64,000 nucleotides of DNA from an uncultured Roseobacter sp. GTDB taxonomy: Bacteria > Pseudomonadota > Alphaproteobacteria > Rhodobacterales > Rhodobacteraceae. Made by a program: the position numbers and the translations under genes. Positions 54,687 through 63,418 of the stretch are shown piece by piece (the stretch's first letter is position 1; every line of letters starts with the position of its first letter). Below the pieces are notes generated by a model. The model was given only the letters and a program-made list of their open reading frames with translations. It did no database searches and was not told the DNA's origin. Location of the stretch: NCBI RefSeq assembly GCF_947492555.1, contig NZ_CANLNE010000002.1:797501-861500 (forward strand), written 5' to 3'.

Positions 54687-57557
54687 TCACACGCCCTCCT
54701 GCGCTGGTGTCGTGGGCGGATCGTCACGTGAGGGATCAATATCCATCGGGTGTTCGGTATCGGGCACATGGGCCCGGCGCGCCAGCCGCGAGAAACTCTC
54801 CAGCGAAAGCATCACTGCGCCGACCACCGCGAGGAACACGCCGAGGTCAAAGAGCGCCGCTGTTGCCAGTTCGAACTTCTCAAACGGCGGGATGCGCACA
54901 TAGGTGAAATCCGACGTCAGGAACGGCTTGCTGACAAACCACGACCCGATGCCCGTGAGACCGGCGATCAGCACGCCCGCGCCGATCACCCCGTGATAGG
55001 GATAGCGCAGCCGCGCGGAGGCCCAGCTGAACCCGCTGGCCATATATTGCATTACCACCGCGATAGAGACGACCAACCCGGCGATGAAGCCGCCGCCGGG
55101 TTCATTGTGCCCGCGCAGGAAAATATAGAAGCCCACCATCAGCACCACGGGCATGATCACGCGGGTCAGCACCACCATCATCGTGGGGTGCATGTCGCCC
55201 GCACGCGGCTGATCCGGCTTGCGGTTCAGCAGGCGAGCGCGAACGGGACCGGACAACAGCGTTTCGGTCAGCGCGTAGATCAGCAGGGCGGCGATGCCCA
55301 GCACGATGATCTCACCATAGGTGTCAAAGCCCCGGAAATCGACGAGGATCACGTTGACGACATTGGTGCCGCCGCCGCCCTTGTAGGAGTTGGCGAGGTG
55401 GAATTCCGAGATCGGCGTTGCGATGGCGTCACGCACCAGGAAGTGCCAGGCCATGCCCATGGTCGCCAAACCGCCAGCAAGGGCGATGGCGGTATCGCGT
55501 GTCCGCCGCATCGCGGTGCTTTCGATCGGGGTGTGATTGGGCAGGAAATTCAGCGCCAGCAGCAGCAGGATGATGGTGACCACCTCGACGGTGATCTGCG
55601 TCATCGCGAGGTCGGGCGCGCTGAAATAGACGAAGCCGACCGATACCATCAGCCCGGCAATACCGATGAGGATCAGAGACATCAGGCGGTTGCGATGCAG
55701 GAACACCATACCGATGGTTGCCGCCACCAGCATAACCCAGCCTGCAAAGGCGACGGGGGTGACGGGCTGCATCTCTCGGCTGGCGGGGCCCACGGTGCCT
55801 GTGCTCCAGGCGTAAAACCCTGCGACGATGACCGTGACGGCCATGATCGCGCCGTAGCGGGTAAAAGCACCATTGTGCAGCCCGTGGATAAAGCGCTGGG
55901 ACAACGCAACAATTGCAGCGATCAGCGCTTCGAAAATCGTCTTGGCCTCGGGGCGTGGGGTCGTGTCCCACATGCGCAGGGCGGGATTGAAGATGGCCAG
56001 CATCAGCAAGCCACCCACGACGGCAATGACCGACATGAAGAGGGCGGGCACAAGGCCATGCCAGATTTTGAAGTAGGCCTTGGGCACCTCCGCAGTGTCC
56101 CCCAGGACGGAGGCCGTCACCATTTTCACAAAGGGCTCTGCCAGGAAGGGGGCAACACCGATCATCACCACCAGCACAACCAGAATGGCGGGCGGCAGCC
56201 ACATGCCCGCGCCGGGATCATGCGGCTTGGCCGGGTAGTCGTCGCGCACCGGGCCGAGGAAGGTGTGACCGATCAGGCGGAAGCAATAGGCGGCAGAGAA
56301 CAGGGACCCAAAGGTCGCGAGTGCGGGCACCAACCAGGGCGCACCAAAGAGCACGGTGTGATTGGCTTCCTCCAGCATCATCTCTTTCGATAGAAAGCCA
56401 TTCAGCAGCGGGATACCGGCCATAGACAGCGCGGCCAGCGTCGCGATGATAAAGGTGATCGGCATCAGGTGACGCAGCCCGCCAAGGCGGCGAATGTCGC
56501 GTGTATGGGTCTCGTGATCGACGATCCCTGCGGACATGAAGAGCGCCGCCTTGAAGGTGGCGTGGTTGAGAATGTGGAACATCGCCGCCATCGCCCCGAA
56601 TGCGGTGCCGGTGCCCAGCAGCATGGTGATCAGCCCGAGGTGACTGACCGTTGAAAAGGCCAGCAGTGCCTTGAGATCGTGTTTGAAAAGGGCGATGATC
56701 GCGCCCAACACCATGGTGATCAAACCGGCGGTCGTGACGATGACAAACCATTCCGGCGTGCCCGACAACACCGGCCACATGCGGGCCATCAGGAAGATGC
56801 CCGCTTTCACCATTGTTGCTGAGTGCAGGTAGGCAGAAACGGGTGTCGGCGCCGCCATGGCGTGCGGCAACCAGAAATGGAACGGGAATTGCGCCGACTT
56901 GGTGAAACACCCCAGCAGGATCAGCAGCAGCGCTGGAACATAAAGTGGATCGGCCTGGATCAACTCGCGGTTCTGCAGGATGACGCTCAGATCATAGCTG
57001 CCCGCGATTTGGCCGAGGATCAGCATGCCACCGATCATGGCCAGACCACCCATGCCGGTGACGGTCAAGGCCATGCGGGCGCCTTGCCTGCCTTCGGGCA
57101 GATGCTTCCAATAGCCGATCAGCAGGAAGGAGGAGAGCGAGGTAAGTTCCCAGAAGACAAGCAAAAGCAGGATGTTATCGCTGAGCACGATTCCCACCAT
57201 CGCGCCCTGAAACAGCAGCAGGTAGGTGAAGAATTCGCCCATGTTGTCATCGCGAGACAGGTACGAGCGGGCGTAGGCAATGATCAAGAGGCCGATACCT
57301 AGGATCAGCAGTGCAAAGAAAAACCCGAGCCCATCCAGCATCAGCGTGAAGTTCATGCCCAGCGAGGGAATCCAATCTACCCGGGCGGTCACCAGATCGC
57401 CGGCAAGCACAGCGGGCAGGTTGGTCAGCAGCCCGATGAACGCCGCCAGTGAGACGGTAAAGGTGATCCCGGCGCAGGCCTGCCTGCCTGCGGAATTCAT
57501 CAGTCCAGGAAGCAGCGCGCCGAAGAATGGTAATGCGACGATCAGGAAGAGGGACAC
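54687..57557 (-). CDS. mrpA: Na+(K+)/H+ antiporter subunit A with fused subunit B domain
   Basis: 956 residues. The main part (about 1-780) is NuoL-like MrpA, with KSAQFPFHFWLPHAMAAPTPVSAYLHSA in the proton path and LLNGFLSKEMMLEEA. The C-terminal part (about 810-930) is MrpB: RVIMPVVLMVGFYIFLRGHNEPGGGFIAGL. There is no separate mrpB gene; the fused form matches the PhaAB arrangement of rhizobia. GTG start at 57557 with GGAG upstream. First of the six genes. Confidence 0.94.
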   Translation of the reverse strand: MSLFLIVALPFFGALLPGLMNSAGRQACAGITFTVSLAAFIGLLTNLPAVLAGDLVTARVDWIPSLGMNFTLMLDGLGFFFALLILGIGLLIIAYARSYLSRDDNMGEFFTYLLLFQGAMVGIVLSDNILLLLVFWELTSLSSFLLIGYWKHLPEGRQGARMALTVTGMGGLAMIGGMLILGQIAGSYDLSVILQNRELIQADPLYVPALLLILLGCFTKSAQFPFHFWLPHAMAAPTPVSAYLHSATMVKAGIFLMARMWPVLSGTPEWFVIVTTAGLITMVLGAIIALFKHDLKALLAFSTVSHLGLITMLLGTGTAFGAMAAMFHILNHATFKAALFMSAGIVDHETHTRDIRRLGGLRHLMPITFIIATLAALSMAGIPLLNGFLSKEMMLEEANHTVLFGAPWLVPALATFGSLFSAAYCFRLIGHTFLGPVRDDYPAKPHDPGAGMWLPPAILVVLVVMIGVAPFLAEPFVKMVTASVLGDTAEVPKAYFKIWHGLVPALFMSVIAVVGGLLMLAIFNPALRMWDTTPRPEAKTIFEALIAAIVALSQRFIHGLHNGAFTRYGAIMAVTVIVAGFYAWSTGTVGPASREMQPVTPVAFAGWVMLVAATIGMVFLHRNRLMSLILIGIAGLMVSVGFVYFSAPDLAMTQITVEVVTIILLLLALNFLPNHTPIESTAMRRTRDTAIALAGGLATMGMAWHFLVRDAIATPISEFHLANSYKGGGGTNVVNVILVDFRGFDTYGEIIVLGIAALLIYALTETLLSGPVRARLLNRKPDQPRAGDMHPTMMVVLTRVIMPVVLMVGFYIFLRGHNEPGGGFIAGLVVSIAVVMQYMASGFSWASARLRYPYHGVIGAGVLIAGLTGIGSWFVSKPFLTSDFTYVRIPPFEKFELATAALFDLGVFLAVVGAVMLSLESFSRLARRAHVPDTEHPMDIDPSRDDPPTTPAQEGV

Positions 57558-57829
57558 GCGAACTCCTAGTCTTTTGGTCTGAAAAGTTCTCCATTATCTG
57601 TGCCAGAATGCGCCTGTTCTCAAGCGAAACCGTCAAAAATTGTTACAAAAGGCAGCTTTGACGTTAATTGGTCGCATCTGCAGTGCCGATTGTTCAGGCA
57701 AGCGATGGTGGCGGCTGGTGCTCCCCTCGCTCGGATAGGCGGTCGCAAGATGGACCTGCTTGTGAGGATCGACTAGGCTTTGCCTGATCCTCAGCGCGTG
57801 GCGCTTTCCCCTGAACCCCGGCCCTTTCC
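57558..57829. other. 272-bp divergent intergenic region
   Basis: Contains the promoters of the mrp operon (minus) and the LysR gene (plus). AT-richer than the surroundings around 57640-57670 (AAAAATTGTTACAAAAGG). No gene or clear repeat seen. Confidence 0.4.
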
Positions 57830-58678
57830 ATGAACATCCAGCAAATGCGTATCCTGATCGCGGTGATAGACGAAGGATCGTTTGCGGCTGCTGGTGACGC
57901 TATTGGCCGCTCTCACTCCGCGATCAGCTTGCAGGTCAAGGCGTTGGAAGAGGAGTTGGGCGTTCTCCTGTTTGACCGTGTCGTGCGCCCGCCCGCACCG
58001 ACGGGCAAAGCACGCGCGCTGGCAGATCATGCCCGCAAGGTGATCAAGCTTTTCGACGCGACCGAAGATGTGGTCATGGGGCAGATGATCCGGGGCCGGC
58101 TGCGTGTCGGCGCGGTCCCTACCGTGTTGAGCAGCTTCCTGCCCCCCGCGCTTGCGGAACTGCGCCTGCAGCACCCCGATCTTTCCATTGATGTGCACAG
58201 TGGCAGTTCCGACCAATTGGCCGGGCGCTTGCAGCAAGGTGCCCTCGACATCGCAATCTGCACGAAGCCACCAACGCCCATTGAGGGGTTGGAATGGCAT
58301 CACATCGCGCATGAGCCGCTGGTCGTCATCGCGCCCGCAGAAGCGGCGGGTGACGAAAAAACGCTGCTCTCGTCTCTGCCCTTTATCTGGTTCAACCGCA
58401 AAACATGGGCGGGCAGCGCGATAGAGGCGCATCTGAACAAACGGGATATCGCCGTCACCGCAATCATGGAAATCGATTCACTGGATGCCATCGAATCCAT
58501 GGTGCGCGAGGGGTTGGGGGTGTCGATTGTGCCGGTCTGCCGGGGTAGTAATGGGATCTGGCCCGGATTACGCTCGGTCTCCTTTGGTGATCCGCCGTTT
58601 GCGCGCGACGTCGGCGCGTTGCTCTTGGATGATCCTCCGCATGATCCACTGATCGCGACGTTTTTGGCTGCGCTTTAG
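57830..58678 (+). CDS. LysR-family transcriptional regulator
   Basis: 282 residues. HTH: MRILIAVIDEGSFAAAGDAIGRSHSAISLQVKALEEELG (two runs). The effector domain follows (SGSSDQLAGRLQQGALDIAI). It is on the same strand as and 95 bases before the acyl-CoA dehydrogenase gene, which it may regulate. Divergent from mrp, which is a second possible target. Confidence 0.9.
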   Translation: MNIQQMRILIAVIDEGSFAAAGDAIGRSHSAISLQVKALEEELGVLLFDRVVRPPAPTGKARALADHARKVIKLFDATEDVVMGQMIRGRLRVGAVPTVLSSFLPPALAELRLQHPDLSIDVHSGSSDQLAGRLQQGALDIAICTKPPTPIEGLEWHHIAHEPLVVIAPAEAAGDEKTLLSSLPFIWFNRKTWAGSAIEAHLNKRDIAVTAIMEIDSLDAIESMVREGLGVSIVPVCRGSNGIWPGLRSVSFGDPPFARDVGALLLDDPPHDPLIATFLAAL

Positions 58679-58686
58679 CATCAGTA

Positions 58687-58739
58687 AATCTCATGAAAAA
58701 TGCAAGAATATCTCGATATGCTTTGAGATCATCATGATT
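58687..58739. promoter_or_regulatory. AT-rich repeats before the acyl-CoA dehydrogenase gene
   Basis: A perfect repeat ATATC-TC-GATAT (58708-58719) is flanked by ATCTCA (58688-58693) and TGAGAT (58724-58729), all symmetric about almost the same centre. This nested symmetry, in the 95-bp gap after the LysR gene, is a candidate site for that regulator. Confidence 0.4.
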
Positions 58740-58773
58740 TAGACTGCGTCTACCCACAGTCAAAGGCGCTCTC

Positions 58774-60009
58774 ATGTTTGATCGGCAGGTGCAGGACCCT
58801 CCCTCCTTCTTTCTCAATGAGGCCCAGATTGCGTTGCAGGCGCGCGCAAGGGATCTGGCGCGCGACGTTGCCCTTCCGCTGGCAGCACAGACCGACGCGA
58901 CAGAGCAATATCCACAGGAGGTGGTCCGGCAGATGACCGACGCCGGGTTCATGGGCATGTGCGTGCCTGAAGACTTGGGGGGCCTTGGGTTGAGCTGTTT
59001 CGACATCGCGCTGGTGGTCGAGGAATTCGCGCGGTGCTGTGGCGTGTCCGGGCGGATTGCGGTCGAAGGCAACATGGGCGCCGTGGGCGCAATCCTTGCG
59101 TATGGCACGCAGGCGCAGCGCGAGACCGCGGCGAAACACGTATTGGCGGGAGACAAACCCGCCATCTGCATCACCGAGCCACAGGCAGGCAGTGCCGCAA
59201 CTGAGATGCGCACAACGGCGGAACGAACGGGCGATGGCTGGGTGCTGAACGGCACCAAGCACTGGATCACCGGCGGGGGCGTGTCCCGGCTGCACCTGAT
59301 TTTCGCGCGGGTGATTGAAGACGGCGCGTTCACGGGGATCGGCGGATTCATCGCGTATCTTGATGAGCCCGGTCTGGAGATTGGGGCGCGTGAACCCACG
59401 ATGGGCCTGCGTGGCATCCCGGAGACAACTATTCGGTTCAACAATCTGCACCTGCCAGCCGACCGTCTGATCACGCCGCCAGAGGGGATCGAACGGGGCT
59501 TTGCTGGCTTGATGAATGCCTACAATGCTCAGCGTGTCGGCGCGGCGACGGTGGCGCTTGGCCTCGCGCAGGCGGCTTTCGACGCGGCCTGCAGCCACGT
59601 CAAGACCCGCGAACAATTCGGCCGCCCGATTGCAGAATTCCAGGGTCTGCAATGGATGCTGGCTGACATGGCCACACAGATCGACGCAGCGCGCATGATG
59701 ATCTGGCGGGCGGCAAAAAGTGCTGAGGCTCAGCCCTCTGGTTTTCCCGATCTATTGCTTGCCGCACAGGCGAAAGTCTTTGCCTCGGAAATGGCCGTGA
59801 AGGTCACCAACAACGCTTTGCAGTTGCACGGTGCCAGCGGATACTCTCGCAACAGCCCTGTTGAACGGCTGGTTCGGGATGCGCGGATGTTCACGATTGG
59901 CGGGGGAACCGCCCAGATGCTGCGCAATCTGATCGCAGGCCGGGTGCTCGATATGAAAACGCCGCAGACGCGGGACGGATACACGGTCGAGGCGCGTCCA
60001 GGCGGTTAG
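58774..60009 (+). CDS. Acyl-CoA dehydrogenase
   Basis: 411 residues. FAD-dependent alpha,beta-oxidation of acyl-CoA thioesters. Family signatures: ICITEPQAGSAATEMRTTAERTGDG (FAD/substrate loop), TREQFGRPIAEFQGLQWMLADM and the end ARMFTIGGGTAQMLRNLIAGRVL. The usual catalytic glutamate lies in the region LQLHGASGYSRNSPVERLVRDAR, where the residue cannot be assigned by eye. The chain specificity is unknown. Confidence 0.92.
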   Translation: MFDRQVQDPPSFFLNEAQIALQARARDLARDVALPLAAQTDATEQYPQEVVRQMTDAGFMGMCVPEDLGGLGLSCFDIALVVEEFARCCGVSGRIAVEGNMGAVGAILAYGTQAQRETAAKHVLAGDKPAICITEPQAGSAATEMRTTAERTGDGWVLNGTKHWITGGGVSRLHLIFARVIEDGAFTGIGGFIAYLDEPGLEIGAREPTMGLRGIPETTIRFNNLHLPADRLITPPEGIERGFAGLMNAYNAQRVGAATVALGLAQAAFDAACSHVKTREQFGRPIAEFQGLQWMLADMATQIDAARMMIWRAAKSAEAQPSGFPDLLLAAQAKVFASEMAVKVTNNALQLHGASGYSRNSPVERLVRDARMFTIGGGTAQMLRNLIAGRVLDMKTPQTRDGYTVEARPGG

Positions 60010-60137
60010 GGTTTCGGCAGGGCGCGACAAACCGCTGCTAACGCCAGATAGAATTTTCGTGAGACACTCGATCCTCGCAAAATTTGCGATAGAAGGGAGT
60101 TGTAACCCCGTGCCGCTGTCGCAAAGGATGACCCAGG

Positions 60138-61553
60138 ATGTGCGCCGATACCGCTTCGAAATCTGCAACGTCATTTACGGATATCAGGGGCGTACCCGTG
60201 TCCTACCGCGACTGGGGCGCTATCGACGGGTTGGAGCGCGCGATCCTGATGTCGCTCTCTTTCCGCGGGGATGCCGATGCGGAGATTGACGCCGTTCTGG
60301 CAGAGCATCCTGATTTCATCATGGGCTGGCTTTTCAAGGCGGGATGGCTGACGCAGGCAATGGAAACTCGCGTCTACGAGACGATGTTGCAGTGCCTTGC
60401 GCAGTCGGAGCGGCTACTGCCGGGCTGCAATGAACGGGAGTTGGGCCACCACGAGGCAATCAAGGCCTGGGTTCACGGTGATTTCTTTGGTGCTGTGCAG
60501 AAATGGGAAGCCGTGCTGACGCGCTACCCCATGGACCTGCTTGCGTTGGAGTTGATCCACTACACGATGGTTCTGCTGGGTGACGTGCCGGGGCAGCGCG
60601 ATGTGGTCGCACGGGTGTTCAACCTGTGGGACGAGAGCATTCCCGGCTATGAATTCGTGCTGGGGTTCTATTCCTTCGGTTTGGAGGAGAACCGCGATTT
60701 CGCGCGCGCCGAAGAGCTAGCGCGCCAGGCGCTGGCGATCCGGCCCGACAACCCGTACGCCGTGCATACCGTCAGCCATGTAATGGAAATGCGCGGGCGG
60801 CAGGCGGGTGGTATCCGCTTCATGCGTGATCATGCGGGCATGTGGGGAACGTCCAACTTTGCCAATCACCTCTGGTGGCACACCGGGCTCTATCACCTCG
60901 ACCTCGAACAATACGATCAGGTCTACGATATTTTCGACACCCACCTCGATTCCCGCAACAAGGATGGTCACAAGTATGAGGAACTGGATGCCGCAGCCTT
61001 GCTGTGGCGCATGAACCTCGTGGGGCAGGATGGGGGGGACCGTTGGACCCATCTGGCGAATAAATGGGAGCCTGCGGCGCAGGATACACTTTATGCTTTC
61101 AACGACGTGCATGCGATGCTGACCTTCGTGTCAGATGGTCGCGAAGACGCGCAAAAGGCACTTTTGTCCGCGAACGAGCGGTATCTGGAAAACGCCTCTG
61201 ATGCCAATGTCGCTATGACCCGCGAGATCGGTTTGCCTTTTTGTCTGGCCATGCAGGATTTCAAGAAAGAGAACTACGCAGGCTGCGTTGAGCGCCTGCT
61301 GCCTATCCGATATATGACCCACCGGTTGGGGGGCAGCTACGCGCAGCGCGACATCATCGGCTGGACCCTTTTGGAGGCGGCGTTGCGGGCGCGTCGGTTC
61401 GATCTGGCGCTGGCACTGGCAAATGAGCGGACGGGGATCAAACCGACCTCGGCCCAGAACTGGCGCGCGGTGGCCCGTGCTTTCAAAGGTCTGGGGGATC
61501 AGGGGCAGGCGGATCGCGCCACGGCCAAGGCGCAGTCCCTGATCGCGGCTTGA
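60138..61553 (+). CDS. TTC38-type tetratricopeptide repeat protein
   Basis: 471 residues, almost fully helical, with TPR-like repeats (for example DFIMGWLFKAGWL, DNPYAVHTVSHVMEMRGR, RFDLALALANERTG). Conserved features such as HHEAIKAWVHGDF, NHLWWHTGLYHLDLEQYD and the DGHKYEELDAAALLWRM segment resemble the TTC38 family found in proteobacteria and animals. Its function is not known. It starts 128 bases after the dehydrogenase on the same strand. Confidence 0.82.
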   Translation: MCADTASKSATSFTDIRGVPVSYRDWGAIDGLERAILMSLSFRGDADAEIDAVLAEHPDFIMGWLFKAGWLTQAMETRVYETMLQCLAQSERLLPGCNERELGHHEAIKAWVHGDFFGAVQKWEAVLTRYPMDLLALELIHYTMVLLGDVPGQRDVVARVFNLWDESIPGYEFVLGFYSFGLEENRDFARAEELARQALAIRPDNPYAVHTVSHVMEMRGRQAGGIRFMRDHAGMWGTSNFANHLWWHTGLYHLDLEQYDQVYDIFDTHLDSRNKDGHKYEELDAAALLWRMNLVGQDGGDRWTHLANKWEPAAQDTLYAFNDVHAMLTFVSDGREDAQKALLSANERYLENASDANVAMTREIGLPFCLAMQDFKKENYAGCVERLLPIRYMTHRLGGSYAQRDIIGWTLLEAALRARRFDLALALANERTGIKPTSAQNWRAVARAFKGLGDQGQADRATAKAQSLIAA

Positions 61554-61619
61554 TCCGCCACGAATACGCAGCGTTTTTGCACCCATACCTTGCATTGCTG
61601 CGGACTTTGGGGCCTCTTG

Positions 61620-62345
61620 ATGGGTGACGGGCGGCTGCGGCTGCCCAGCCTTCGCATCGGAACGCCCTTGAACGAGACATCTTCCAAACCGCAATCCAAC
61701 GTCCAACGCGCGCTGCATGAACTGCGCGACATGATTTTCACCGGACAACTGGCGGCAGGTTCCAATCACCTCGAATCCGAACTCGCCGCGATGCTGGACA
61801 TGTCGCGCACACCGGTGCGCGAAGCCGTTCTGATGCTCGAAGGGCAGGGGCTGCTGGAGCTGAAACCGCGCAAGGGTGTCCGCATCCTGCCGGTGTCGCC
61901 GGAGGATATGCGCGAAATCTACGATGTGCTGACAGAGCTGGAAAGCCTCGCTGCTGAACAGGCTGCGCAGAAAGGCTATGCTCCGGATGATCTTGAAGAT
62001 CTGGCGCGCGCCATCGAGGATATGGAAGTGGCTGTCATGGCCGAAGATCTGGAGCGTTGGGCGGCGGCGGACGACCGGTTTCACGCCGAGCTGGTGCGCC
62101 TGGGACGCAATCGCCGTATCGAGATGATCGTCAGCATGATGCGGGATCAAGTCCGGCGGGCACGCACCACGACGCTGTTCATGCGGCCCATGCCGCTCAA
62201 GTCAAACGAAGCGCATCGCCGGGTCTATCAGGCCATCGAACAGGGGGATGCGGATATGGCGCGGGCAGCACATCGGGCGCATCGCCAGCAGGCCCGTGAA
62301 ATGCTGGTCGATCTTCTGGAACGTCATCGCCTGCGGGCCCTCTGA
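61620..62345 (+). CDS. GntR-family regulator with FCD domain
   Basis: About 241 residues. The winged helix is seen as QRALHELRDMIFTGQLAAGSNHLESELAAMLDMSRTPVREAVLML (in parts), and the all-helical FCD effector domain follows (ADDRFHAELVRLGRNRRI, then NEAHRRVYQAIEQGDADMARAAHRAH). Start uncertain: ATG at 61620 or 61590, or TTG at 61668, with weak ribosome sites. The FadR/FCD class often senses organic acids. Confidence 0.85.
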   Translation: MGDGRLRLPSLRIGTPLNETSSKPQSNVQRALHELRDMIFTGQLAAGSNHLESELAAMLDMSRTPVREAVLMLEGQGLLELKPRKGVRILPVSPEDMREIYDVLTELESLAAEQAAQKGYAPDDLEDLARAIEDMEVAVMAEDLERWAAADDRFHAELVRLGRNRRIEMIVSMMRDQVRRARTTTLFMRPMPLKSNEAHRRVYQAIEQGDADMARAAHRAHRQQAREMLVDLLERHRLRAL

Positions 62346-62422
62346 CGCCGCGGCGGGGCTGGCATTGGCTTTGGTTTCCCGGTAGTGTGAGCGCTCCCAA
62401 TTCCTCATTCTTTCAGGTACCC

Positions 62423-63292
62423 ATGCACAACCGTCTTCGAATTGTGACCGTCTCCTATAATAGTGCGGAGGTGATCGGCGACTTTCTTGCCAGTGTGCCG
62501 CCGGGCATCGAAGTTGTTGTGGTGGACAACAACAGCCGGGACGCCTCGCGCGAGATTGCGGCGGATCATGGGGCGCGCGTTATCGTGCTGGACCGGAACC
62601 TTGGGTTTGGCACGGCCTGCAATCGCGGTGCTGAAGGAAACAAAAAAGACTTCGTCTTTTTCTGCAACCCGGATTCCACGCTCACGCCGGACTGCTGTGA
62701 TTTGCTGATCGAGGCGGCGGATCGGCATCCAAAGGCGGGGGCGATGAACCCGGCGATCCTGAACGGAAAAGGAGCGATCCGGCTGAACCGCCGGTCGGCG
62801 CTGATTTCGCGGGCGGAGTTTACCGACCGTCGCTATGCCGAGCCCGGCAACAAGGACAGCGTCGAGGTGAATATCCTGACAGGGGCTGCGCTTTTCTGCC
62901 GTCAGGCGGCCTTTGACGAAGTAGGCGGCTTTGACGAGCGGATATTCCTTTATCACGAGGATGACGATCTGGTGTACCGGATGCGGCAGGCGGGCTGGAC
63001 ATTGCGGATCGAACACGGTGCCACGGTCACCCATTTGGGTGGCAAATCTTCCGGTAATGCCATTTCCGGCGCGGCGCTCAAGGCTTATTTCATCGCGCAG
63101 TCCCGCATCTATGTCGAACGCCGTCACGGTGTCTCGATGCCGCGCGCCCGTGCCGCGCTGCGGGCGATCGCAAAACTGCTGTCGCCACTGACCTTGCTTT
63201 CGGCGCGCAAACGGGCACAGGCGCTTGCCTATCTGAAGGGCACGCGGCGCTTTGATATGCAGCGCTACATCGATGGCGACTACATGCCGTGA
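62423..63292 (+). CDS. Glycosyltransferase, family 2
   Basis: 289 residues. GT-A fold. Nucleotide-sugar marks are VTVSYNSAEVIGDFL at the start, VVDNNSRDASREIA (16-30 downstream), NLGFGTACNRGAE and CNPDSTLTPDC (the DxD equivalent), then GGFDERIFLYHEDDDLVYRMRQAGW. This resembles rhamnosyltransferases. ATG at 62423 has AGG nearby; the GTG at 62387 is an in-frame alternative. No membrane helix; no other polysaccharide genes around it. Confidence 0.88.
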   Translation: MHNRLRIVTVSYNSAEVIGDFLASVPPGIEVVVVDNNSRDASREIAADHGARVIVLDRNLGFGTACNRGAEGNKKDFVFFCNPDSTLTPDCCDLLIEAADRHPKAGAMNPAILNGKGAIRLNRRSALISRAEFTDRRYAEPGNKDSVEVNILTGAALFCRQAAFDEVGGFDERIFLYHEDDDLVYRMRQAGWTLRIEHGATVTHLGGKSSGNAISGAALKAYFIAQSRIYVERRHGVSMPRARAALRAIAKLLSPLTLLSARKRAQALAYLKGTRRFDMQRYIDGDYMP

Positions 63293-63418
63293 CCGCCGCA
63301 GAGCCCACCGGTGTGGCCACCGCACTCTGCCCCCCGGAGGTTCTTGGCCTGACGCCTTGACTTCCCTGTGCGCAAACGGTGTATCTGGCGCGAAAATTGA
63401 CCCCGAAGGAATCCCCTT

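Noticed and set aside
54750-56393. 547-residue plus-strand open frame opposite mrpA
   Set aside because: His/Gln/Asp-rich composition without any domain; a reverse shadow of the membrane protein gene.
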